From Serripes groenlandicus (taxonomy: Eukaryota > Mollusca > Bivalvia > Cardiida > Cardiidae): 64,000 bases of DNA. A model generated the notes under the pieces. That model ran no database searches. It saw nothing but the letters and a program-made list of their open reading frames with translations, and was not told where the DNA came from. A program made the position numbers and the translations under genes. Location: contig JASEVX010000003.1 of the NCBI GenBank assembly GCA_031761405.1, forward strand, positions 147,594,555-147,658,554. The letters are read 5' to 3'. This document shows, piece by piece, positions 23,608-35,319 of the stretch. Position 1 is the stretch's first letter. Every line of letters starts with the position of its first letter.

Positions 23608-24652
23608 ATTTTCGATTTGGGCATTTTTACATTTTCATATAGTCCAAATTGTCTAGTTTTGGTTGATATATATGTGGACTTCGTATGACGAATATTGACG
23701 CCGTAATGGACATCAAAATAGACATGTGTTACTAATTGTTAAAATGACGTCGACGTCATTTTCATAAATTATGCTCGACACTCAAACAAAATTTACAGCA
23801 ACCTTATTTTTACTTTTCTCAAAATGGCTTGATTAAGTTTTAAGCCTTTCAACGTACATGTATAACTTCACCTGTAAAGCAGTACTAGATCTACTTCGAA
23901 CGGTGGCATCGATTGCTTACAAACTTAGAAACAAATCCGGAAAATAAATTATATCGAAGAAAAATGAATTGCAATAATTTAGATTTGGCTTTGCTGATAG
24001 TATCAGTTAACGAGATCTTATTTCTAAATTCTAGATCCAAAACCTGTGTGGTTTGTGATTATATAGCGACCCCATAAAGATCTGAGATCAGTGTCCGAGT
24101 TCCTGTCGGTTCACTACCAATTCTCAATTGACAATAGTCAAACCCACTCTTTAAATTCTCTTGGTTGTTTGGATAGTACTGCGAAAGCTACTGTTTCAGT
24201 TGACAGAGCTAGAAACTCTGTCTGTGTTGTATAACTGAATGCATTGTTGAATGACTTTTAACAAATAACAACACACTTGCATCACAATCGAAGTATTCCC
24301 TGTTATAAAAGCATTTAAACAACGAGTTATTGATATTTCAATAGAGAAGTGGCACACAGGTATGTGTAACTCTTCAAAAGCGTAACTACTACAAAGATTT
24401 CAAATCATTATTGGACATGGAAAAATACCTAACGATTGAAATGCCTTATATATATCGACGAACATACATTTAAGGTCCTCTAACAACAGTTTAGCTATAG
24501 AAAGAGGACGCCATGATAATATTGAGAAAATGTTTAGAGTTTGTACTTATTGTTTAAATAAAAATACATTATTGAAGACGATTTACATTTTGTATTGATG
24601 TGTCCGTTATATGCTAACTTAAGAAAACGTCACTTTCCACACAATTGAAATA
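23608..24652 (+). repeat. left arm, segment 1, of a large inverted duplication
   Basis: This segment is the reverse complement of about 56480-57620, with many substitutions and small gaps. Shared landmarks include a palindromic AATGACGTCGACGTCATT, the start codon region ATGCTCGACACTCAA, and TTCGAACGGTGG. The similarity begins near the word TTTTTACATTTTCATATA and is cut at 24652 by the composite insertion. It lacks about 110 bp present in the right arm near 57215-57335. Confidence 0.8.
23741..23762. promoter_or_regulatory. palindrome with paired CRE-like half sites, conserved in both duplication arms
   Basis: AAAATGACGTCGACGTCATT is a near-perfect palindrome whose halves match TGACGT, the bZIP/CREB half site. 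The same palindrome is at about 57472-57490 in the right arm. Function is only a suggestion. Confidence 0.25.
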
Positions 24653-24944
24653 ATACGTGTGAAAGCTCGAGCCGAAGGCTCGAGCGAAGCACGCCTATAG
24701 GTTACACGTACGAACACATCATACGAGATCAAAACAACGAGAATTCAGTACAATCTTACTGTTTTTCACATATCAAATCTCAACCCCATAGCACTTTTTT
24801 TCGGCCATTTTGCAAACACATAACTTTTCTTTCAATAGGCTGAATTTCTAGTAGTTTCATCTTTTTTTTATCCAAAATTTGTTTATTGATCAAACTCAAA
24901 TGAGTCATGATTGTTTAAAAGAAATGATGTCATATGGGGGCTTC

Positions 24945-25824
24945 GTCAAGTTCGTCAATTCGTCAACTCGTCAATTTAGTTGACAAAATTGACGAAAAAA
25001 TTATTTTTCTAACATCTTTATTTCTTTCCTTTAGATAAAGTGTATCTGGGCGTATTCAATGCAAATTAGACCCTATTTCATGTTTCATGGCCATCAGTCA
25101 TTCAGAATAGCTTAGTCAAGTTCGTCAATTCGTCAACTTGTCAATAAAGTTGACGAAATTGACGAAAAAAATATTTTTCTAAAAACTTTCTTTCTTTCTT
25201 TTAGATAAGTATCTGGACGTATTGAATGCAAATAAGCCCTATTCCATGTTTCATGACGATCAGTCAACCAGAAGAGCTTCTTCAAGTTCTTCAAGTTCGT
25301 CAATTCGTCAACTTGTCAATAAAATTGACGAAATTGACGAAAAAAATATTTTTCTAAAAACTTTATTTCTTTCCTTTAGATAATGTATCTGGCAAATTGG
25401 GCCCTATTTCATGTTTCATGGCCATCAGTCATTCAGAAGAGCTTCGTCAAGTTCTGATTGACTGATCGCCATGAAACATGAAATAGGGTATAATTTGCAT
25501 TCAATACGTCCAGATACATTATCTAAAGGAAAGAAATAAAGTTTTTAGAAAAATACTTTTTTCGTCAATTTCGTCAACTAAATTGACGAGTTGACGAATT
25601 GACGAATCTCTTCTGATTAACTGATCGCCATGAAACATGAAATAGGGCCTAATTTGCATCTAATACGTCCAGATACATTATCTAAAATAAATAAATAAAG
25701 TTTTTAGAAAAAATGTCACAGTTCGTCACTCGTCAATTCGTCACTCGTCAACCTAACTTCACGGACCTAAAAATATGTCACAGTTCGTCACTCGTCAATT
25801 CGTCACTCTAACTTCACGGACCTC
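24945..25824. repeat. internal minisatellite of copy A with forward and reversed units
   Basis: Three forward units of about 170 bp (24945-25443) each combine a run of TTCGTCAA/TTGACGAA words, an AT-rich piece with TTTCCTTTAGATAA, and CATGTTTCATGGCCATCAGT. Two further units (25449-25715) are in reverse orientation, so the array is head to head around 25445. A separate pair of 57-bp units rich in GTTCGTCACTCGTCAATTCG follows at 25713-25824. Confidence 0.7.
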
Positions 25825-26415
25825 TCTGCACTATTTTCATACTTGGGAGCACAACAACCAGTGATGTCATAGAACTCTTCAAATTGAAGAGCAAATGCAA
25901 AATAAAAGCCTTTTACGTCACCGATTTAGGTCCGTCTATGAAACAGGGCAATGTACACTAACTATATCAAACTCAAATAAGGTAAAAACAAACTGAGCAT
26001 TGAAATCTGTAGATAAAGAGGATCAATCTCTTTTTAAATTCAACAAACACTCAAAATACTTTTTATTCAAATAAATTTGTATAAACATTTTCTGAAAAAT
26101 AAAGAAAACTTCATCTGTTTTTCAACAGAAAAGGCTATAAGGCAGTTCATAATTAATGTCAGTTATATTAGTCACCCAGTGACCTCACATAAGTGTTCTG
26201 TCCTCTGATATAACTGAAATACCACAGAAATGTATCTGTTTTCTATGTAATTTATTGTGAAATCCATTTTTATGTGTGAAATTGTATAATCTATACAATA
26301 TAAATGGTAAAATTTAAATTGGTATACATTCATTGTAACAAAAAAAATCTTATTCTTTACTGGTAATAAAATTACACATAATATCATGAACTGCTGCTCA
26401 AAATAAAAACCTATA

Positions 26416-26478
26416 CTGTAGTTTAATGGTAAAACACCTGGTCTAACAAGAGTTCTAAGATCAAATCTCAGCAGGTAC
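26416..26478 (+). other. tRNA-like (pol III A/B box) module in copy A
   Basis: TAGTTTAATGGTAAAACACC resembles an A box and AGATCAAATCTCAG a decayed B box, about 35 bp apart. It corresponds to the better preserved modules at 35117 and 36593. No acceptor-stem pairing is evident, so it is not a tRNA gene. Confidence 0.45.
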
Positions 26479-26604
26479 ATGATTTGAAAGAAGCAACTAA
26501 ACTTAACAATTTATACATCAAACAATTATGTTGTGGGGAGTTTTCTTACTTAAACACTTATTACATTTTTGTCCAGGCTTCTAGTGAAAATATTTTACTC
26601 CCTG

Positions 26605-27639
26605 TACCCTTTTCAAAAGCTTTTATAATTGCGCAACATTGATAACTCTGAGAATCTGTACATGTTCACGGTCTGATCAGATCTTTTACTATTCATTTTT
26701 TTTTTCAAACAACATATTTCATGTACATGTATACATAATCAGTTGTTGACACTAAGTCTGGTACTCATTAACAAATAACCTGATGCTGTTTCATGTTTTA
26801 CAAATTAAAAACCAGAAAAGGAGATAGGGGTTCAAAGGGAAATGTTGTTGAATAGGAACATATATATGATCATTTTGGATATATGTTCATTTTAGATCAA
26901 TTACACCATTCTGACAATGTATTCAGATTAGTAACAGAAATCAAGTAATTTACATCAGACAAGGGGCTAAACTTTACCCTTTCCAACATACATTTAAATG
27001 GGACTTTTGAAAATATTTGTCAAAAATTAGTTTTCTCATTCTGTATGCATAGTTTTCTCATCTTAAATTGTCTCAAGATTATACATTCAGCCAGATCATA
27101 CAAAGTTAGCCATATGCCTTGGAAGATTGTTGTGTGGAGAACTTTAATATTCTAGAAAGCCAGGGGAAAATGTTAGGTGGACTGAAGTACCATTGAAAGT
27201 AATGTTAAGCTCAAGTCATTCAATCAACCATGGTAAGAGTCAGTTTCTAATTATATGTATTACTAGTTTACAAATAACTGGCATTTGTGAAAATAAATCA
27301 GAACATTCTTCAATGCCTTCTAAGTGTTGTTTTCCATCAACATCCTTGGAAATCTTACTGTCTGTTACAATCCTGACCTAATAAAAAATAAAACGGATAT
27401 GTACACATTAAACTTAAATACATGATAAGTTTTTTTTTTTTCAAAATGTTTTTCAAATTCTGTTTGGTAACTTTCTACAATTTGCCTATTAATTTGTTTC
27501 TTGTTGGGTGACTGACAGAACTTAATTAATTGTTCTTGCTTTCACACGACATAGGCTTTGCCTATTAACATATTAAAGTTTCGGTAAGAAACTTCTTACG
27601 GTCAGGGTCAAAGGTCACATATACTATGGTGCTATTTTT
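26605..27639. other. interval between copy A and the LINE region
   Basis: AT-rich; holds the diverged SINE at 27110 and possibly an M3-like left end near 26975 (TTTACCCTTTCCAACATACA). No coding potential recognised. Confidence 0.4.
27110..27236 (+). mobile_element. SINE family 1 fragment, plus orientation, diverged
   Basis: GTTGTGTGGAGAACTTTAAT and GAAAGCCAGGGGAAAATGTT followed by a TCATTCAATCAACC tail match the reverse complement of family 1 bodies. The head is not recognisable. It lies inside the composite insertion. Confidence 0.4.
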
Positions 27640-28355
27640 GCTTGTTACAAAACGAAGTCTGTGGGCAAATTGGCACTACTCGGACATCCGATTTTTTCCG
27701 ATTTCAGACTGTATATCAAATGTTTACATCATTGAACATGTATCGAAGAAAGAGAAATAACACAAAGATATTATGGCGAGCTCAAGGTAATCAGCAAGAG
27801 CGGGGCTACAGTTGACGACACAACATTTCATAGACAATTCATGCCTAACATCAGAATAGCAACTAAACCTATAGTACTTATATGGCTGGGTACATGTGAA
27901 ATCACTAAAAAAAAGTGATAGAGCTCTGCGCAAACTCACATGAGAAAATTGACCAAATTATCGTTAAATACAGATATCTCAAGTCCGATATTCAGAGAAA
28001 CAACAGACATGCAGAAGTAATATTTCTGGCTTGTCCTTACTACTCAATCGTGGAATGGAACAGGAGAAAAGGATGTAGTGACCTTTCATTGTATACAAAC
28101 CAGGACTCAGAACTTTGCTCATTAATAGACTACTACAATAACAAAGTGGCAACATTAAACTCTATTAGAACACCAAACCTTTCCCAGGACATTATTAGGT
28201 CTTCAAAAAAGAAATCGGCTTCTAGGGTCAAATACACCAACAATTTCAGTCTATATACAGACGGTATTCATCCTGGAAATCATCTTTCACTACTCTGGCT
28301 TCATAAAATCTTGAAAATTAAGAATCAAGTAGAATGTATCGAAAGTAGTGACTAG
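27640..28355 (+). pseudogene. degraded SGNH-hydrolase-like ORF
   Basis: Conceptual translation across at least two frameshifts gives a block with YYGELKVISKSGATVDD, then PIVLIWLGTCEIT, then after an A-run frameshift an open stretch of 146 codons containing VIFLACPYYSIVEWNR and TDGIHPGNHL near the end. The order of a Ser-Gly block, a W-L-G-T-C block and a terminal D-G-x-H motif fits the SGNH/GDSL hydrolase fold, where the last Asp and His belong to the catalytic triad. SGNH-like esterase ORFs are known from several animal retroelements, including ORF1 of some CR1 LINEs, so this is probably a mobile-element gene rather than a host gene. It sits about 600 bp upstream of the PHD-type ORF at 28953 on the same strand. 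It is broken by frameshifts and cannot be functional. The family assignment is inferred from motifs only. Confidence 0.5.
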
Positions 28356-28399
28356 TAGTAGTAAAGTAAAAAAAAAAAAAGTTATAAATAAATAAACAA

Positions 28400-28926
28400 A
28401 TTAGGGATTCCCTGTTGTTTACTGACATAATAACAATTGTACACAAACAATGGAATGTCAAATTATAAAAAGAAAATAGAATAATAGGGATACCCTGTTT
28501 TTTTATTTGTATACAAACCTGTGCTGGGTAAAAGGAATACTCTCCTGTATAAACAAATAAGAAACATAATCTGCAATTTAACAGTGAGGCTTGTGTATGA
28601 AAAGAAACATAGAGGGCAAAGTAATGATAGGGAGGCCCTGTCTTTCAACCTACCCGACTTATTTCGACTAATTTCAACAATCTTCAAAATGTTAAGAATC
28701 AACAACAACCTTCAAGATAAAAATTGGATATAGGGATACCACTACAGGCAAAAACAACCCACTAACAGTAGGAAAAAAGGAATTTAACCTCAATATAGAA
28801 ATAAGGGTGCCCTGTTTCAGATTATAAAGAACCAAATAAATACAGAAGTGCATCATAGACAATAACATTAATCCCATTAAGAAAACAGCTAGCACATTTA
28901 CCAGAAATAGGGGTGCCCTGTTTCAA
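28400..28926 (+). repeat. irregular repeats in the 5' region of the LINE
   Basis: A short motif close to AATAGGGRTGCCCTGTTTCA occurs six times at about 28400, 28483, 28625, 28729, 28800 and 28906. It always has the same orientation and the last copy lies just before the ORF1 start at 28953. Intervening DNA is AT-rich and also carries recurring words such as ATACAAACC. Some LINE 5' UTRs are built of promoter monomers, so this could be a degenerate monomer array; that is inference. Confidence 0.5.
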
Positions 28927-28952
28927 TATAAATTGTTAACAAAAACTACAAC

Positions 28953-30039
28953 ATGGCTTCACCGTTTTGTTCTACACCGATTGACAGAAACAAAAAAACA
29001 AAAAGAGCAAGGGTTGGTAGCAACTCGTGCCCAAAGTGTGATGTGTCAATTAGTGAACATCAGGATTATATTGCATGCAGTGTATGCGAATTAAACTTCT
29101 GCATTGAGTGTACAAATATTTCACCAGGACTGGCCCTTGCATTAAAAGAAGACATAAACCACAACTTCAAATGGGCATGTAACGGATGTACCCAAAACTT
29201 CCCTTGTATGACAAATCTATCGCAGCAACTAAAATCAATAGAGGAGGTAACAAATAACAGACTATCCTCAGTAGAACAAAAAGTATTGGAAATAGATCAA
29301 AACATGGAAATCAAAATAAAGCAAAAAGTGGAGAGTATAAAACCAAACTTAATAGAAGAAATAAAAAATGACTTAAAGGAATCTCTACAAAAAGACGTAA
29401 GATGTGAACTTATGGAAATTGAAGACCAAAGAAATAGAGCTCTCAGCTTAATCATTTTCAACCTTACCGAAAGTAAAAGCACTTCTAGCCTAACAAGGAA
29501 ATCCGATGACTCAATTTTCTTTTAAAGAGATATGCACATTAATCGGGGTACCTGAAGTAGGCTTTGATGTGTTCTTTAGAATTGGCAAGCAAGAAGCACA
29601 AAAAACCAGACCCTTGAAAATAATCTTGCACAACAAAAAACAAAGAAAGGAAATTATAGACAAATCATACCAAATCAAGAAAATCCCATCTAGCAGCGAA
29701 TACAAGAATTGTATAATAACCAAAGACCTCACAGTCCGTCAAAGGGAAGAAAACAAAGCAAGAAGACTTCTTTACCAAAAAAAGAAGAAAAATGATCTCC
29801 ACACCTCTACCTATGATGAAGTCACAATAACAGACAATAGTCATAACTCGACAATTTTAGAGGCCAGTGTAATACTGCCACAAAACAATAGTGATATTTT
29901 TGAGAGTAACAAAACTAACCATAATCCGGGTATGGACTTAGGAGACAATCTTGTTCTTGAAGAAACAGTTATCGGTGGCCTACTTTCACAACATAATAGA
30001 ACTGTAAACAATCCCACTGTAGACATTCACAATAAATAG
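28953..30039 (+). pseudogene. LINE ORF1: PHD-like zinc finger, coiled coil and RNA-binding-like region (frameshifted)
   Basis: The first open piece (28953-29525) starts with a good ATG. It has a Cys/His pattern CPKC...CSVC...FCIEC...CNGC over residues 27-78, typical of a PHD-like finger, then a long Lys/Glu-rich helical stretch (about residues 88-155) likely to form a coiled coil. A one-base frameshift in a T-rich run near 29515-29525 moves the frame to the second piece (29506-30039), which has RPLKIIL and a basic REENKARRLL segment. PHD-bearing ORF1 proteins are established for CR1-group LINEs, where ORF1 binds element RNA. The next ORF, at 30088, is the endonuclease/reverse transcriptase. 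A single frameshift is the only obvious defect in this ORF1. Confidence 0.7.
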
Positions 30040-30087
30040 GATGCAAGTTTTATTTTTAAACATGTAAATAAAACAAATCTGTGTGTC

Positions 30088-32668
30088 ATGTATACAAACG
30101 CAGATAGTCTTTTAAACAAAATGAACGAACTACTCGTATTGGTTAAGGAAAATCAATACCATATTATTGCAATTACAGAAGTTTTACCGAAGGTAAAAGA
30201 CACTTTAGAAATTGACTCTTCCGAGTGGTGTATTCCAGGATACAGTATGTTTCACAATACAAATAAAGGATTAACAAACAGGGGCTGCTTAATATTAACA
30301 AAAAACAATCTAAATGCATATCAAGTTACCACTATCGAAACCAATATTATAGAAAGTGCGATTATTGGAATTGAATGCGGAAAAAGTAAACATCTGCTCT
30401 TTTCATGTACCTACAGAAGTCCTAGTAATAGAGACATCGATAGCATAAAAGAAATCGACAAAATACTTTCGCTACATAGCTTCAATAACATAAAATTTGA
30501 CTTTGTGCTTCACGTTGGAGACTTCAATATAAAAGAAATAAATTGGGATGATCAAACAACATCAGTAGGACCAGATCACATTTCGTTCCTACACCAACAC
30601 ATCAAAGAACCAACTAGATTTAGAGGAAACGACACCCCCAATATATTGGACTTACTACTCACAAATGAAACTGAACTGATAAGAAAAATTAAGCAAAATG
30701 CCCCACTCGGGAACAGTGACCATAACATTATAGAGTTTACATACAGAATACAATTAATTACAACAAAATAAACATTGAAAACAAACTCTCATACTTCAAA
30801 GGAGATTATGAAGCTATAAACGCAGACTTAGGAAATATTAACTGGACTAAAATGTTCGAAAGTGGTGATGTCAATGAGATATGGAGTAGATTTGCCGATC
30901 AATTATTAATTATTACAAGAAAAAACATACCAGTGCGCTCTTCTACTCCTAGGAAATTCGATACACCATGGATGGACCATGACACATTAATGGCAGTAAA
31001 GAAAAAAAGAACACTCTGGAAAAAATGGAATTTTAGCAGGAACCCACAAGCAAAAGTAAACTACGACAAAATAAAATATGAAAGCAGCGCCAAGGTCAAA
31101 GAAGCTAAAATACAATATGAAAAATCAATAGCACTTAAAATGAAGGAAGATTCAAAGTTATTTTGGAAATTTGTACAATCGAAAACAAAATTTTAAGAAC
31201 AAATTCAAAACATAATCGATGATGATGGAAACATTCAAACTGAAAATCTAGTAAAAGCTGAATTATTAAATAGCTTCTTTAAAAGTGTATTAATCTTAGA
31301 AAAAAACGAAATACCCTATTTTGAAACTAGGACCGAAATTAAGCTGGAAAATGTTAACTTCTGTGAATCTAAAATTAAGAAACACTTACAAAAAGTGAAA
31401 GAAACAAAGTCTCCAGGCTACGATTTCATCCATCCAAAAATCCTAAAAGAAACGGCAGATATGATCTACAAACCACTAACAAACCTTTTCCAATTATCTA
31501 TGGAGGAAGGCACCGTACCCAGCGACTGGAAACTTGCCAATATTATGCCAATCCACAAGAAAGGAAACAAATACTTAGTATCCAATTATAGACCCATTAG
31601 TCTGACATCAATAATAGGCAAAATAATGAAAACCGAAGTAAGAGACACAGTAATGCTACATATGGAATCCAACAATCTCTTCACAAAACACCAACACGGC
31701 TTCAGGAAAGGAAGATCTTGTCAAACACAATTACTGGAAGTACTAGAGGACTGGACGTATAATCTAATCTAGATACCCACAACAATGTAGATGTTATCTA
31801 CCTAGACTTCCAGAAGGCGTTTGACACAGTCCCTCACAAAAGACTACTTAAGAAACTTAAAGGATATGGCATTACAGGGAATCTACTGGCATGGCTGGAA
31901 AATTTCCTAACAGACAGGAAACAAAGGGTTGTACTTAATAACTCAAGCTCAACTTGGGCGCCTGTGACCAGTGGTATCCCTCAAGGCAGTGTTTTGGGGC
32001 TGATATTATTCACCATATACATAAATGATTTACCTGAAGTAGTCAACAACGTAACTAAATTATTCGCTGATGATACCAAAATTTACTCCATTGTCAACAC
32101 ACCTACTGACAATAAAAACCTACGAGACGATCTAAATAAACTGCACCTATGGTCAAAACCTATGCTTTCAAAAACACATAAATTCCCAGGCCAAGAAAGC
32201 AAACCAAAACTTAGGTATCATCAGAAGATCATTTACATACATGGACAGAGAAATGTTGCTTGTATTATACAAAAGTCTAGTTAGACCTCATCTGGAGTAC
32301 AGTAGCTCTACATGGTCTGTAATCAACAAAAAGGAAGCTCTTATGTTGGAAAATGTACAAAGACGGGCAACTAAATTACTCCCTGCTATCAAAAATCTCA
32401 CATACGAAGAAAGATTAATAGAATTGGGATTGCCGACCCTACAGTACAGACGATGTAGAGCAGACATGGTGGAAACATACAAAATCATGAACCGTATCGA
32501 CAAGGTAGATCACCACAGACTATTTCAACTTAAACCCAACAATACAAGAGGCCATAGATTCAAAATATATAAAAATCACTGTCGTTTAAACATTAGGAAG
32601 TATTTTTTCTCTCAAAGAATAATACATTTATGGAACAAACTGCCAGAATATGTTGTTGAGGCAAAAAG
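30088..32668 (+). pseudogene. CR1-type LINE ORF2: APE endonuclease + reverse transcriptase, multiply broken
   Basis: The endonuclease part (30088-30771) shows YTNADSLLNK, the Glu of ITEVLPK, YRSPS, VGDFN, a PNILDLLLTN block and a terminal GNSDHN, the usual APE-type series. After a frameshift near 30750 the linker YFKGDYEAINADL continues, and an in-frame TAA occurs at about 31194. The reverse transcriptase has SPGYD, NYRPISLTS, HGFRKGRS, then after another frameshift near 31770 the blocks YLDFQKAFDTVPH, SGIPQGSVLG and the catalytic FADD at about 32070. About 80 residues seem deleted between roughly 32160 and 32240. The C-terminal part (LEYSSSTW, NVQRRATKL, PTLQYRR, LWNKLPE) is CR1-like. The copy stops abruptly at about 32668, where a Helentron-like element begins. 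It is a dead copy with at least two frameshifts, a stop and a deletion. Confidence 0.85.
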
Positions 32669-33789
32669 TGTTAATACGTGTGAAAGCTCGAGCCGAAGGC
32701 TCGAGCGAAGCACGCCTATAGGTTACCCGTACGAACACATCATACGAGATCAAAACAACGAGAATTCAGTACAATCTTACTGTTTTTCACATATCAAATC
32801 TCAACCCCATAGCACTTTTTTTCGGTCATTTTGCTTCCGGTCTTACTGGACGGACAAATTATCGTAACCTTTTCATTTCGTAACTGGTAAAACCCACAAA
32901 CACGATATTCGTATGTTTTGACAAATCGAAGAATACTTAGAACTAGAGAGAAAAATTAAATTAAATTCCTCCTCGATAAAGGAATGAAAACAAGGAATCT
33001 GATATGTGATAATTTGCGTGTCATTGCACTCGTTTTCTATTTTTAAAATGATATTTTCTCAACCGGAAGTAAACACATCCAAATGTGACGTCATTGCAAC
33101 GCAAGTGAATTCATTGTAATGCAAGTACTAAATAAATAACAAAAGGAAAACGACAGAAATGGTAGGAAAAGATAGTTTGACTCGTCACAAATGGATTTCA
33201 TTCACTGTAAGGACTTTATGAAGGGTAAGCCGACTATTCTTTTGAACCTGTCATCATCGTGTGTATCGTTTTTGTCTGTATCTATTTGAAGCCGAAGCCG
33301 TCTTGTCAAATGTTAACCCCACCCGAGAAAATAGCTAAACTATCATATCATCGCCTGTCTAGTTATATTGACTTTAAGGCGTTTATCTATATATTGCAGT
33401 AAATGTAGCAAACAAACAAAACTACAGTCAATTTCAAATTATTTGCCTTCAATTTACATTTTTTTTTACATTGTACAGTTTAACAGTTTATGTCTATGAC
33501 CTAGTCTTTGTCAAAACATGAAACTATGACCAGAATCAGTTCACCCTGGTTTTGGGGTATACATAGTAAATGTCTTAATTAAGCCATATATCCTCAGACC
33601 TGAACAAGAGGAAATATGTGGACTATCAGTAAAACACATAACTTTTCTTTCAACAGGCTGAATTTCTAGTAGTTTCATCTTTTTTTTATCCAAAATTTGT
33701 TTTTTGATCAAACTTAAATGAGTCCATTGTTTTAAAGGAATGATGTCATATGTGGGCTATCAGTAAAACACATTACTTTTCTTTGCTAA

Positions 33790-34585
33790 TAAGCCTATAT
33801 ACAGTTAGTATATGGCAAGGTCTAGAAGCCAATTTATTTTCAAGGTCATAGGTTAAAGGTCAAGGGCAAAATTGGACTTTGACTATTTCCCATATCAACA
33901 ACCTTGTGACCACTCTACACTGAACATCCTTCAACCGATCTTAACCAAACTTAGTAAACAGTTAGTATATGGCAAGGTCTAGAAGCCTATTAATGTTCAA
34001 GGTCATAGGTTAAAGGGCAAGGTCAAAATTGGACATTGACTATTTTCCCATATCAACAACCTTGTGACCACTCTACAATGAACATCCTTCAACCGATCTC
34101 AACCAAACTTGGTATACAGTTAGAATATAGCAAGGTCTAGCAGCCTAATTATTTTCAAGGTTAAAGGTTTAGGTCAAAATTGGACATTGACTATTTTCCC
34201 ATATCAACAACATTGTGACCACTCTACACTGAACATCCTTCGACCGATATTAACCAAACTTGGTATACAGTTAGTTTATGGCAAGGTCTAGAAGCCTATT
34301 TATTGTCAAGGTCATACGTTAAAGGTCAAGGTCAAATATGGACTTTGTCTATTTTTCCCATATCAACAACCTTGTGACCACTCTACACTGAACATCCTTC
34401 AACGGATCTTAACCAAACTGGGTATACAGTTAGAATATGGCAAGGTCTAGCAGCCTAATTATTTTCAAGGTTAAAGATCAAGGTCAAAATTGGACTTTGA
34501 CTATTTCCCATATCAACAACCTTCTTAACCACACTTGGTATGCAGTTAGTATATTGCAAGGTCTAGAAGCCTATTTATTGCGGCC
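33790..34585 (+). repeat. tandem array 1 of copy B, about 155-bp units
   Basis: About five units, each with GACCACTCTACACTGAACAT, ACAGTTAGTATATGGCAAGG and an AAGGTCAAGGTCAAAATTGG block. Unit starts at 33908, 34066, 34217 and 34376 give spacings of 151-159 bp. The first and last units are partial. This array takes the position occupied in copy A by an unrelated minisatellite. Confidence 0.8.
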
Positions 34586-35116
34586 TTTAACGGTCACCGA
34601 TTTAGGTCCGTCTATGAAACAGGGCAATGTACACTAACTATAACAAACTAAAATAAGATAAAAACAAACTGAACATTAAAATCTGCAGATAAAGAAGATC
34701 AATCTCTTTTTAAATTCAACAAACACTCGAAATACTTTTTATTCAAATAAATATGTATAAACATTTTGGTTGAAAAATAAAGAAAACTTCGTCTGTTTTT
34801 CAAAAGAAAAGGCTATATTATAAAAACTTAATGGCAGTTCATAATTAATGTCAGTTATAAGTTACCCAGTGACCTCACATAAGTGTTCTGTCCTCTGATA
34901 TAACTAAAATACCACAGAAATGTATCTCTTTTCTGTTTTCTTTGTAATTTATTGTGAAATTCATTTTTCTGTGTGAAATTGTATAATCTATACAATACAA
35001 ATGGTAAAATTTAAACTAGTATACATTCATTGTAACAAACAAATCTTATACTTTACTGACTGGTAAAACATTTACACATATTTTCATGAACTGCTGCTCA
35101 AAGTAAAAACCTATAC

Positions 35117-35183
35117 TGTAATTTAATGGTAGAACACCAGTCCTGGTCTAACGAGAGTTCTGAGTTCAAATCCCAGCAGGTAC
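35117..35183 (+). other. tRNA-like (pol III A/B box) module in copy B
   Basis: TTTAATGGTAGAACACC is A-box-like and GAGTTCAAATCCCAG is a near-consensus B box. The T-arm-like stem is almost complete. It lies in the conserved core shared with copy A. Flanks do not form an acceptor stem, so it is interpreted as a pol III promoter-like or SINE-derived module. Confidence 0.5.
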
Positions 35184-35319
35184 ATAATTTGAAAGAAGCA
35201 ACTAAACTTAACAATTTATACATGAAACAATTATGTTGTGGGGAGTTGTCTCACTTAAACACTTATTACATTTTTGTCCAGGCTTCTAGTGAAAATATTT
35301 TACTCCCTGTACCCTGTCA

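Larger units (their letters stand above)
24653..26604 (+). mobile_element. Helentron/pearl-like element, copy A (3' end missing or replaced)
   Basis: Starts with AATACGTGTGAAAG followed by a perfect hairpin: GCTCGAGCC, then GAA, then its complement. The first 300 bp are nearly identical to 32669-33750 in two blocks (24653-24813 with 32671-32832, and 24814-24945 with 33636-33765). The middle is a private minisatellite (24945-25824). The last 690 bp (25917-26604) match 34591-35310, including a tRNA-like module. Copy A stops matching after ACTCCCTGTACCC and has no visible terminal hairpin. The start lies at the junction with the inverted-duplication arm, which fixes the 5' boundary. Confidence 0.6.
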
